Below, one piece after another: positions 9,297 to 17,940 of a stretch of 19,970 bases of DNA; positions within the stretch are counted from its first letter, which is position 1; the number at the start of each line of letters is the position of its first letter. The translations under genes and the position numbers were made by a program. The notes below the pieces were generated by a model. It was not told the DNA's origin. It saw nothing but the letters and a program-made list of their open reading frames with translations, and made no database searches. Origin of the DNA: Calocera cornea HHB12733 (lineage: Eukaryota > Basidiomycota > Dacrymycetes > Dacrymycetales > Dacrymycetaceae); contig KV424019.1 of NCBI GenBank assembly GCA_001632435.1, positions 94,544-114,513 of the forward strand, read 5' to 3'.

Positions 9297-10949
9297 CTAT
9301 CCACAACCCGGACAAACATGGAGCACGTCGTGCACGAACATATCGCACTCTGCATCAAAGTCGTGCTTGCATTTTGGACAGCGATACCGGCCGAAGGGAC
9401 TCATACCTTCTTCTGGCACAAGGTTCCGATCGCGCGCTGCGGTGGGGAACGGCTGCGAGCAGCCATGACATGTCGGAGCTTCGGAGCCATCGAGTTCGAC
9501 TCTGAGTGCGTATGAGAAATCAAGAAGACAGGAGTGACAGAAACCGTACATTGCTTTGTATGCGGGGGCCGGGAATAGATGATGATAACTCCTTGCCAAA
9601 TGCGGCGAGCTTACGATCATCAGCCCGCATATATCACAGTCTGTCGGGACGTCGCAGACTTTGCTGTTACATCTTGGACAGATATAGCCTTCGGAGCGCA
9701 AGCGCGAGTGGCAGACGCAGAGGGAGGGGGGTGCAGTGCTGGGCAATCGGGTGGGGAAGCCCATCTGCATCAACTCGGACTCGTTCGCGGCTGCCTTTGC
9801 GGCCAGGTGCGAGGCGGATGACTTCTCTGCCGGTGGCGGCACGAGCTCGAACAACAGATCCTTATAATGACCCTCGTTGAGCGCCACTCCGAACACGCCT
9901 GCAACGGGGTCAGCATGACTGGCAATACAAAATGATGATGACTTACCTCCGGTGCGCTCGCACATGTCTCTACATATCTTCATTTCCGCCGACAACGACA
10001 CGATAGATATTCGTATCTGGTCACGCAAGCACGCATCAACAGTGTCATGTATGTTGCCGGGATCGACGGTCGTAAGAGATCCAAAGAGGATGAGAATCTC
10101 TCGTGAGGAATGCGTTGGCAGATGGCTGTAGCGCGGTCAGACGAGAACCAGGACAGAGCTGACTGTCTCACCTCATGCTCGCTCGGGCCATCTCAATCGA
10201 ATTCTGCAAACTCGGCTCCCCAGCCGGTTCCAGCTTCGTCTTGTCCGCAAAGCACTTGAGCACCTCCTGCGGGTTGCCTGCACACACACGCCACCTCAGT
10301 ACCGCTGCCCTCCCCACCCTCCCTTCTCGGAAGCTCACTCACCCGACATCTCCCCTATCCGCTCGCCTACTCCGTTCCTCATCCCTACCACTCCCATCTG
10401 TCCCAATGGGTTCTGGTCAAACCACTCGCCAACAAACTCGCGCGCATAGCTCAGCGTCAGGTCGAAACGCGACGGCCGCATGTCCCGGTCCAGCATCGCT
10501 GTCGACAGGTCCATCAGCAGCATCATATGCCGGATGATGGTGCGGCGGATGGGGGCGTCGCCGCCAAGTAGTCTGGGAATCGGTAAGCGGCGCAAGATGC
10601 GAGTGAGTAGGGGCCCGTACCGCCGTCGTTTGGATCGTGCGACCAGGTCCTGCACCGCAGCCTGCAAGCTTCCAGCCTCGTCCTCTTGCACAGTGTCCCA
10701 TGATCGTTTGTAAGATGCCTCCCAAGCATACGATTGCTATGCTCAGTTATGAGCTTGTATGCAACAGGTAGAGGGGGAGAAAGCACGGACGTCTTGCGCC
10801 TTGCGGCTGTCCCCTGCCAGCTCCTTCCCCTTTCCTTTCCCCTTTCTCGCCCGGGCAGCTCGTGACGCTACATAATCCTCATCGAGGTCGTCGTCTTCGG
10901 GCTCGGATCCGTCAGAGACGATGAATTCGGCGTCGCGTCGCGGTGGCAT
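9297..10949 (-). CDS. SSL1: TFIIH core subunit Ssl1 / p44 (GTF2H2)
   Basis: Seven exons on the minus strand: 10791-10949, 10621-10736, 10343-10572, 10172-10277, 9947-10125, 9550-9898 and 9297-9501, giving 447 residues, near the usual size for the family. An acidic N-terminus leads into the conserved YAWEASYKRSWDTVQEDE block (from residue 56). A von Willebrand A-like domain follows (LLMDLSTAM, Asp113), running to GVFGVALNEGHYKDLL. Next is the zinc segment with CVCHSRLRSEGYICPRC and CDICGLMIVSSPHLARSYHH. The C-terminal C4/RING-like domain has CHGC, CPKC, CDMFVHDVLH and CPGC. In TFIIH this subunit stimulates the XPD/Rad3 helicase in nucleotide excision repair and transcription initiation. The start at 10949 (MPPRRDAEF) was preferred over an in-frame ATG at 11024. 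Three introns are 48 nt and stop-free in frame, so retention would be silent to frame. Confidence 0.92.
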
Positions 10950-11128
10950 GGATGACGGTGGGGGAGGACGCGATGCGAGGTGAGGGACCCTTAGTACAAC
11001 TGGCTTGTGGCACAGTGAGTCCATTGACTGGCAACGAACTCTCAGTGAAGCATCAACGCAATTGCATTTACAGTCGAAGACATCTATCTATTCCTTCAAG
11101 AACCCTGATAAATGCTCGATGCACTACA
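10950..11128. promoter_or_regulatory. Promoter region upstream of SSL1
   Basis: These 179 bases lie between the SSL1 start and the end of the decayed hydrolase gene, which runs in the same direction. The SSL1 promoter must lie here or within the pseudogene. No distinct TATA or known factor site was recognised. Confidence 0.4.
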
Positions 11129-11998
11129 TTACCGCATTAGGTGGACAAGATGACCCAAATTGTCAAACTTGATCAACTTGGCATCCAGACTTCCGGTCAG
11201 GAAGGGTAGGACGGCGATGAGCCTCCACCGTAGTCATGATCAGCTGTGACCACCAAGACCTCGTTCGCAGTTTGGTCGAGTCACGAGATTATGGACCACG
11301 TCTTCAAAGAACCGGTGCAATCTAGCACATTTTGGGTTCCCCAGCTATGGCACTTCAGTGGGCGGTTAAGGGGGGGACACCACAGCCTTACTACTCACAG
11401 TGCGTCATTAACGTTCCTCACATGCATGATCGTTCTCATCCCCTCGCCCACCACCTTCGGGATAGGCACCAGCCTGCACAAGAACGTCTTCTGAAAAAGG
11501 CCCGATGCTTCCTGGAACTCGGGTATCACGATCCCGTCCCTGTCGTACCAGTGCACCACTATCTTCAGTTATAGCGGTGTTCGCCGAGAGAGCAGTAGCG
11601 GCCGTCCTGGACCTTCAACACCAGCTCGGTCGACGCCGATGTCCCCTCCAGCACCAGTTTCCTCAACCCTTCGGGCGGAGAGCCGTAGGCTCCAGCGCCA
11701 ACATCCCTCCCCAGCTATGTCCTAGTAGATGATCACCTCCTGCGATACCCAGATGGTCCAGCAAGCTCTCCAGCTCCTCGAGGAAGAAGTCGATCGTAAA
11801 TGTGCTCTCGGGTTCGGAAGATCACAGGGTGGACGTCCCGCACCCAACTTGGTCGTACACCACGACGGGCATCCCGTGGGCGCTCGTGAGGCGGGAGAGA
11901 ACTTCGTGTGTACCGCACCCGGCGGCGGGCCCGCCGTGGAGCGCGACGACAGGAGTGACGTTGGATTGCAGGTCGCCATAGATGATGTAAAATGTCTC
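11129..11998 (-). pseudogene. Decayed proline-iminopeptidase-type alpha/beta hydrolase
   Basis: Read on the minus strand, the pieces match proline iminopeptidase/amidase in order. From 11998 the sequence reads ETFYIIYGDLQSNVTPVVAL, then the oxyanion-hole HGGP, VVVYDQVGCG, FFLEELESLLDHLG and the nucleophile elbow GHSWGG (11704-11721). Then come RKLVLEGTSAS, GSLKTWSII, VLVVTADHD and a last block with the catalytic-His-like GHLVHL near 11140. Breaks: a TGA at 11822-11824 after GCGTSTL; a frameshift near 11688; further stop and shift near 11567; a TGA at 11281-11283; and a frameshift near 11226. One intron with a GTGAGT donor still appears intact (about 11336-11397). An acceptor TAG at 11999-12001 implies a missing or unrecognised 5' exon. 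The gene would once have cleaved N-terminal proline or amides. This is a pseudogene unless the assembly is faulty. Confidence 0.82.
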
Positions 11999-12838
11999 CT
12001 AGGTGTGGGAAGGTACGCAGCCGGTGCGTACGACTGTGTCTTTTTCATCTGTGCTGTTGTCACATGAGATGAGATCTGGACACACCGCTTCCGTGAGCTC
12101 ACCATTGACAACCACCGTTCAAGTATGCTGGGATTTCTCTCGATTTCGCCATTCTTAAGTAGACAGATAGTCCAGTACATCAGCATCACCGCACGTACGG
12201 AACGCCTCAACGTCCCCAGTCAGAATCTGATGCAGAAGCTTTCGAAAATCCAAGTGTCCGCAGGGCGGCGGCACCAGGCCACCCGCACAAGCACTCCGCA
12301 TTGGCGGGCTCCAAGTTTCATCGCCATCAAGAATTCAGCCAGCTGAGCACCATTGCCTTCTGAGCATATACGAAGACAATCCGTGAGAAACTAGAAATCA
12401 GAAGCATCCACCACTCTCCGTAGGACAGTACAGAAGGGAAACAACACCTCCGCGGGCCTCACGAAGAATTAGACGCCCATCCCTAAGTTCATCCTCCACG
12501 TGGGCCATCAAGAGTCTCGGCTCCCGCCTCGCTCCTCGCGAGAGGTCCACCGCCCCTCGGAAGGGCCTGCACACCCGAGCACCCGACACCGGTGCCGGCT
12601 TTGCCCCTGTTACCTCACCCTAGGCAGCAAGGACATGGGACCTATTAGGGGGTATGTCGACGCGGGTGCGCGATCGGCCTGTTAGGGGTCCCCGCCAGCC
12701 AGATCTGGTCCGAATGCGGTCGCCTGCGGGCCGCTTACCAAAAACAGATCTGGCCCCGTGCTGACCAGATGTGGGCGCTTGACCGGTTGAGCACCATTTC
12801 CTGCACGACATCTGTCGGCTTCCTCTCACCTCACCTCT
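11999..12838. other. Degenerate spacer without a convincing gene
   Basis: About 840 bases follow the hydrolase remnant. A 48-codon minus-strand frame (12155-12301) contains a natural-looking stretch (KLLHQILTGDVEAFR) but ends in TAA, with no continuation I could support. It may be a relic exon. A second minus-strand frame at 12398-12589 has no recognisable content. The right end carries the CCAGATCTGG-like cluster and the first copy of the dispersed GGCTGGCCGGCC word just after it. Confidence 0.5.
12699..12774. repeat. Cluster of CCAGATCTGG-like palindromic sites
   Basis: The perfect 10-bp palindrome CCAGATCTGG occurs at 12699-12708, CAGATCTGG at 12745-12753, and the one-mismatch form CCAGATGTGG at 12765-12774. 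All are within 76 bases and 125-200 bases upstream of the start codon at 12900. A repeated palindrome in this position looks like a dimeric-factor binding cluster; this is inference. Confidence 0.5.
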
Positions 12839-12899
12839 GGCTGGCCGGCCGTAAGATAAATGCAAACGCATTCATGTGTCCTCTATCTACACTGTCAAC

Positions 12900-13638
12900 A
12901 TGTCCTCCTCCCCCTCGCCTGTGTCTTTTGGGTCCCTGCGCAGTAACTTCGCGTCTCCGGAGCTTGCGGTCAAGCTTCGCCCGTTCGCATTGCTCCTCTT
13001 CTCTGCCGCCTATTGCTCGCTGTATCCTCTGTCCCCACAGCCTTTTCCTCAGTCAATTGAGGAAAGCGTTCAGGTCGCCCAAGTTCTCTACATTGTTCTG
13101 CTTGACTTCGTTGTCTCCGACACTTCCCCACGGCTGGCCGGCCCGCCCGACACTATCCATGCGGTTATCAACGCTGTCGTTGCCTGGATATCCTCCCGAT
13201 TCTCCAGACATACCTTCTGCATTTATACCGACGTTGCCAACATTGGTTATTGGCAAGAACCTCCGCTTCGCCTTTGGGATCTGTACCGTTTGAGGTGCGA
13301 GCTTAAGGGCCAAGGGCGTGCGTCACTCCCCCTGTTTTTACCTATATTCTTCTCTAACTGAAGCCGTTACAGATCGATATTCCAAGGACATTCGTACCGC
13401 CGCGTTCTTACATTTCCTTTTATCTACCGGCAGGCCTGCCGTACGCTCGGTACTTCATATGTGGTGGCACTGGAAGCTGTATCCGACCAGTCCGTGCTCC
13501 CTCGAACAATTGTATGCTGTAAGCCTTATCCTGCAGGAAGTTTGGGTACATAAGGCGTCCCCTTCACCTTATCCATACTGACCATATCTTTGGCAGGATC
13601 AACAGTCAAGCAACCATTTGCATACTTGGTTTGAATGA
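12900..13638 (+). CDS. Orphan protein, 201 residues, three exons
   Basis: Exons 12900-13317, 13373-13518 and 13597-13638, with donors GTGCGT and GTAAGC and CAG acceptors. The ATG at 12900 follows TCAAC and opens MSSSPSPVSFGSL. The chain is moderately hydrophobic (KLRPFALLLFSAAY, VLYIVLLDFVV) and rich in aromatic residues (SVLHMWWHWKLYP), and it ends LHTWFE. The hydrophobic stretches are short and amphipathic, and I would not call them definite membrane helices. The dispersed GGCTGGCCGGCC word is embedded in the first exon, coding for LAGP. No known family is recognised. The model rests on open frames that join in phase at three plausible splice sites. A CCAGATCTGG cluster lies just upstream. 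Confidence 0.5.
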
Positions 13639-13803
13639 GCGCAGTCCCCTCGCCTACTGTCTTCGGCTGGCCGGCCCCGTCTCCACGCGCTGTCATCAAA
13701 TGTACATATCCTGTCGTGTCCCGTAGTACTATACAATGTCATGCTCATCTCTTCCCCCAATGCGCCACGGCCGGCTGGCTGGGCCAGCTGAACCTCCTAA
13801 AAC

Positions 13804-14324
13804 CTAACGCTTCTCCTTGAACACTTCAACCTGCTTCCCCTTCCCCTTCTCGTCCAACTCTTCTTCATCCTGGGCTTCCTTAGCCTCATCTCTCGCTAGT
13901 GCCTGCACCAGCCAGTTTCATCCATCAGTCAGCTACGTACCTCGAGACAGGAGAAGAAGTTGCGCACATCGATGTACTCAAACAAGCCCTGCAGAAGCTT
14001 CTCCATCCGGCGCGGGCGTCGAGGCACGGGCTTGCTCTTCCCCTGCAATGCTTTGTCGCGCTTATCCTCCACCAAATCCGCCAGCATTGCTTCCTGACTA
14101 AGTTATCAGCCAGCCGGCTGGCTGAGCACCCTCCAAGCACCCACCTGCAACCGAGTAGCGAAGACGTCGACCGCCAATGCCATCTCTTCCTGGTATTCTC
14201 CACTATCTCCGCCGGGAACGCGTTCTTCGTTCTCGCCTGCTTCGGGAAGTCAGCCCTGTAACCATCGCCGAAGTATCCTCTCACCTTCGACAGCAGATAA
14301 TCTTGGATCTTGCCGTTCGGACAT
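13804..14324 (-). CDS. Orphan small charged protein, 127 residues, four tiny exons
   Basis: Minus-strand exons: 14285-14324, 14145-14236, 13941-14093 and 13804-13902, with introns of 48, 51 and 38 nt that join in phase. The product starts MSERQDPRLSAVEG. It then runs through a helix-prone EYQEEMALAVDVFATRLQ and a basic patch (KSKPVPRRPRRMEK). Next is LLQGLFEYIDVRNFFSCLEA, and it ends in a highly charged DEEELDEKGKGK tail. A composition of alternating acidic and basic helices suggests a nuclear or coiled-coil adaptor, but no family is recognised. The second intron contains a perfect 20-bp palindrome. The gene is divergent from the 14623 gene. An alternative is that some introns are retained; retention of the first soon meets a stop. 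Confidence 0.5.
14106..14125. repeat. Perfect 20-bp palindrome inside an intron
   Basis: TCAGCCAGCCGGCTGGCTGA is its own reverse complement and is built from two AGCC units and two GGCT units. It lies within the 51-nt intron 14094-14144 of the small charged-protein gene, between donor and branch-point region. It is the most symmetrical copy of the dispersed word family. Confidence 0.85.
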
Positions 14325-14622
14325 CGTTTGTTCGATGAGTTCTGATGGGAGTCGCGTTTGAGTGACCCCTATACTACGGCCTGCTTAAGGCCGGCCGGAC
14401 GCAATTTGTTCCCTGATGCGCGATCTCTAAAGGACACGCGCCGTCTGCTGCTTGCATCTCCCATCTCTCCCTCTTCCCCTCACGTTCTCTGTACAGTAAA
14501 CTATACCTTACATCACCTGGGGCTCACTGCCCTCTTATATCAACTACACGTTATTCCCTCCCTCTCGTCTCTCCCCACTCGTCAGCCTCCTCCTTCAGCC
14601 AGCCGGCCATCCGGTGCTCGCT
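14325..14622. promoter_or_regulatory. Divergent promoter between the 13804-14324 and 14623-17014 genes
   Basis: This 298-bp gap lies between two divergent start codons. A TATA-like TTATAT is at 14535-14540, about 85 bases before the ATG at 14623. Copies of the dispersed word lie at about 14389 (GGCCGGCCGG) and 14598 (CAGCCAGCCGGCC). Long pyrimidine runs precede the plus-strand gene. Confidence 0.4.
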
Positions 14623-17014
14623 ATGGCGCCAAGCTCGTTCAAGCCGACTCGGTTCACGTTGAACTTACGGTCTCGCTCGGGATCTCAAGGACAGACAGAC
14701 GGTGCGGAGGAAGGTCCCGAGGACGGCCAGGAGGACGGCCAGCCGGCTGGGGGCGACGAGCAAGACACCCAGCCCCCGTCTCCCCCCGCCCCTCACCGCT
14801 CTCTGCCGTCTGGGCATCCTCCTGCTGAGCACGGTGCCCCTATCCTGTATCCGACACCCGCATATACGTACTCTCTTCGTCCTCGCACCTCTCGACCTAC
14901 TTCTGCCAACAGCCAGGCGACCGGGCGCTCTCCCCACTTGCCGATGAACGCACGCGGACGCGCCGATTCGAACAGCATGCGCGATGGTGACGGGCAACGG
15001 CCAGCCAGCCGTGCCGACACGCCAAGGCCCCGCTCTACTGTGGCTCCCCAGCGTTCTGCCGCAAACCCCTCAGCACTCCCCACCCCTGGCACCACCCCAG
15101 CTGCCCCCTCTGCTCCTCATCAAGGCTCGTCATGGAAGTTCACTCTGCAAGAGGACGCGTCGACTACAACCGGGACCGAGTCGGCTATGGCTCCTTCGCA
15201 GCCGGCCCGCCGGCCAGCCAGTACTCCTCTTACGTCAATGGCCAATCCTCCCCGGCGTCGACAGGAAGGCCAGTGGCGGTTTACCATGCAGGGTGACGCG
15301 CTTTCGACGATCGAAGCCGAGTCGACCGTCCAACTGCAGCCCATGGCTGGCCAGCCCGCCGGCCAGCCCGCTTCTCCCGGCCTGCTCACGAATGCCACGC
15401 ATGCGCCCGACTCCGGCCCACTGCCGCACACGCGCCACAACGTCGACGTTGTTGGTGATGGAAGTGTTCGCATGGTGACATTTGAGGAGTGGGACGAGCT
15501 GACCCGCGCACGGCCAGCCGGCCCCTGGACGTTGGATTGGTGGCCCGAAGGCTTGCCGTACACCCCTCCCCAGCAATGGGCCACTCGCCATTTCTGGTCA
15601 GGGGAGCTCCATCTCGACTGGCAGAATCCATCGCCTGAAGACCCGTGGATTCCTTGTATGCACTGTAAGAAAGCACACTGGTTCATCTCGACGCAGAAGA
15701 ATCCCGGCGCCAAATTCTTCAGTACGTCCCGCCAGCCAGCCGGCTGTTAATAGTTCGCTGATTAATTTCCCAGAGTGTCCGTTCAATCGGCATCCTGAGG
15801 ACTGCCGTACGTTCAGTACGTACAACCGGCCTGCCGTCTGTGCATATACTCACTGTATGTGCTGTTTACCTTAGGCTACGAGGGTCCTCTGCGCGCCGAT
15901 GGCAAGATCAAGCTTGGCACCGTCGTCTTCCCGCCTGGCATCGAGCCGGATCGATACCCGCCGGCCAACCTCATTGTTCGGCCCCCTGAACACGTCGACC
16001 CTCGGATCGCTTACATACGTGACATGCGTAATCGGGAGAATCAGCGGCGCTACAACGAGCTGCAGGAGAGGTTCAGGCAAGCTCGCTTGGAAGGAGATCG
16101 CATCCGCAGCGAGCATGCCGCCCGGCAGGCCAGCCAGCCGGCCAGCCAGTCTCGCGATCCCGACATCGGTCCTGAGCACTATGCTCCTGGCGAATCGCCA
16201 CTGCCTGTCCCCTTCTCTTCTTCGGCCGCCCAGCATGTTGAGCCTCCCTCGCCCACACCTGTCATTGCTCCCAGAGCCCCGCGTCCCCCTCCTCGGGCGC
16301 TTCGACGGACGAACACTGCTGCATTCCGCCGGCAGTACGAGGAGGTCATGGGTGCTCCGATGCCTGTGGATACTTCTCAAGACCTTGTTCCATCGGCTGG
16401 CCCGCCATCCCTTCCGCCCGCCCAGCACGCCCAGGACAATGAGACTCGCTTGCCGAGCGCCGACACACCCCGCCGGATCGATAAGGGTAAAGGAAAGGTG
16501 GTGGAGAAACGGCCTGCCGAGGAGGAGCCAGATGGTGCGCCTCCCGCACAGCGCCAGCGTACGGTATGTTCTCTTACTTTCCGGCTGGCTGGCTGGCCGT
16601 CATACTTATCATGCCTCCAGGAGTCCTCGGGCAGTGTGCCACCCACTACTCCGCGTGGGCCACGCTCCTGGCATGGGTCCCACACCTGGCCCATTGGCAT
16701 GGTACGTCGCTCCTTTCTAATCATGGTCGGCCAGCCAGCTGATCTCTGATCAGGCTCCGGATCCCGAGTACGTGCGTCGCGATCTTGCCGCCCTGGCGTC
16801 CCTGCCGGGTCCGCAAACCCGCCTCACCATGCTCCACCTGGCTGCCGCTATCCTTGCAGATCCCAACGTCCTTCCCGATGGCTCCCGCGCTGCGGTCGAG
16901 GGTGCCCTCAATCATGAGATCGATGAGGAGGGCCGTCGTCTTCGTGAAGAAGAGTCTCGCCGCGAGTACGACGAATGGGCAAAGCAAAATCACCGTGCTC
17001 CGCCTCGCGAATAA
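14623..17014 (+). CDS. Orphan 720-residue protein with split Cys/His cluster and coiled coil
   Basis: Five exons: 14623-15721, 15774-15806, 15875-16563, 16621-16701 and 16754-17014; all joins keep phase. The first 340 residues are Pro/Ser/Gln-rich and disordered, with two copies of a W(K/R)FT(L/M)Q-DA-ST---EST block at residues 171 and 218. A folded part follows: TFEEWDEL, GPWTLDWWPEGLP, then a probable zinc site C345-x2-C348 and C368-x4-H373-x3-C377. Its second half lies in an 11-codon exon, followed by RYEGPLRADG. Next is a charged helix (NRENQRRYNELQERFRQARL), a basic KGKGK patch with KRPAEEEP (nuclear-signal-like), and a helical C-terminal domain ending KQNHRAPPRE. It is probably a nuclear or nucleic-acid-associated protein by composition; no family is recognised. 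Dispersed-word copies encode QPAG/GQPA runs and also sit in four introns. Confidence 0.65.
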
Positions 17015-17072
17015 ACTCCCTGCTGCTGACGGCCTGCCGGCTGGCCCCGCTCCGAATATCACGACTTACATC

Positions 17073-17270
17073 ATGGCTGGCCGGCGTGCCCTTTTCCTTC
17101 CTATCTTTCTATTCATCCTCTCTACTGTCTCTCCTTTAACGGATGGTCGACGCTATCACAACTGGGGCTGCTACAATGACCTGGACGGACGGCTCGCCAC
17201 AATCATCACTGTCTTTTTATTCGGCAACGTACGTATATACTGGCGCGCATGCGCATATCTGCTCTCATAG
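17073..17270 (+). CDS. Possible small secreted-type ORF (doubtful)
   Basis: A 65-codon frame opens MAGRRALFLPIFLFILSTVS, which looks like a signal peptide, and continues GRRYHNWGCYNDLDGR. That piece faintly recalls the start of WSC carbohydrate-binding domains (a GCYTD-type core), but the rest does not continue the domain. A GTACGT donor at 17228 and a TAG acceptor near 17268 could extend it by about 50 codons. The start codon overlaps a copy of the dispersed GGCTGGCCGGC word. The frame lies just 58 bases after the previous stop, so it may be 3' UTR. It is listed only because of the leader-like start. Confidence 0.2.
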   Translation: MAGRRALFLPIFLFILSTVSPLTDGRRYHNWGCYNDLDGRLATIITVFLFGNVRIYWRACAYLLS

Positions 17271-17290
17271 GCTGGACCTGGCTTCGCTCG

Positions 17291-17434
17291 CCGCACGACC
17301 TTTCCCCTAACCCTTGATCAACTTGCTATCACCCAACGGCGGGCGTCGACTTCCTCCAGTCTCGCTTTCTCCCCTCGACTCCTCTCATGATCCTGTTGGC
17401 TGGCCGGCCGCACGACTCACTCCCCTAACCCTTG
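17291..17434 (+). repeat. Imperfect direct repeat containing CCCCTAACCCTTG
   Basis: CCGCACGAC plus 3 bases plus TCCCCTAACCCTTG at 17291-17316 recurs as CCGCACGAC plus 4 bases plus the same 14-mer at 17408-17434. The second copy is fused to a GGCTGGCCGGCC word (17398-17409). The core includes one and a half units of the common telomere motif CCCTAA. Confidence 0.7.
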
Positions 17435-17772
17435 CTCGAATCATTGTTCCACCCTCGGCTGGCCAGCCGTCATCTGCATCTCAAAACTCAACCAAAGCAC
17501 AAAAAAATCGTTACTGCCCCCTTCCCGTCGATGATCTTCCTGCTCTGGCAGAGAAGTGACTGCTGCTGCTGATGTTATGTGTTGCTGTTGCTGTTACGTT
17601 ACGTGGTGTTTGCTGCGGAGTAGTGCAGCCGTATGGTGTTGTTGTCCGTCGCTCTGTGGGACACTGGTAGACAAGTACATCGGGGTTCGCATGTATGTTC
17701 CACTATGTATACCACAATCAATCGTGTGAGCGCATTTCGGCCGGTGGGCTCGGCCGGCCCGCCGGTATAGAC

Positions 17773-17786
17773 CGCGACGCGTCGCG
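17773..17786. repeat. CpG-rich 14-bp palindrome
   Basis: CGCGACGCGTCGCG is a perfect palindrome and continues into GCGACG. It sits beside a dense GGCCGG cluster (17741-17764) and about 155 bases before the start codon at 17941. Confidence 0.6.
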
Positions 17787-17801
17787 CGACGTGTATGCTG
17801 T

Positions 17802-17807
17802 CACGTG
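17802..17807. promoter_or_regulatory. CACGTG E-box upstream of the 17941 gene
   Basis: CACGTG lies 134 bases upstream of the ATG, within TGTCACGTGGG. It is a candidate bHLH-factor site; the spacing is plausible for a fungal promoter, but nothing confirms use. Confidence 0.3.
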
Positions 17808-17940
17808 GGTGCGCCAAATGACCCAATCGTCTCCTCGATACACTTCCTCCCTGGTATGCTGATGCACCGCATTCTCGCGCTTTCTTACCCCTTCTTCTGC
17901 CTCTCTCTTCTTCGAGATCCCTCCTCAACATATCGACGCC

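Larger units (their letters stand above)
17015..17940. other. 926-base spacer with repeats; one doubtful small ORF
   Basis: This stretch separates two plus-strand orphan genes. It contains four or more copies of the dispersed GGCTGGCCGGCC family, a pair of direct repeats (17291-17434), CTG/GTT-rich simple sequence at 17560-17600, and a CpG-rich palindrome (17773-17786). Apart from the weak 17073-17270 frame, no coding region is supported. Confidence 0.55.

Noticed and set aside
11722..12210. A 162-residue minus-strand frame over the hydrolase remnant
   Set aside because: The hydrolase similarity is in another frame; this one has an Arg/Ser-rich composition without family signals.
14358..14828. 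Plus-strand frame overlapping the start of the 720-residue gene
   Set aside because: It runs through the divergent promoter and out of frame with the spliced model; no coding features are seen.
17303..17434. Telomeric array
   Set aside because: CCCTAA appears only in one and a half units at two places; there is no tandem telomere repeat.
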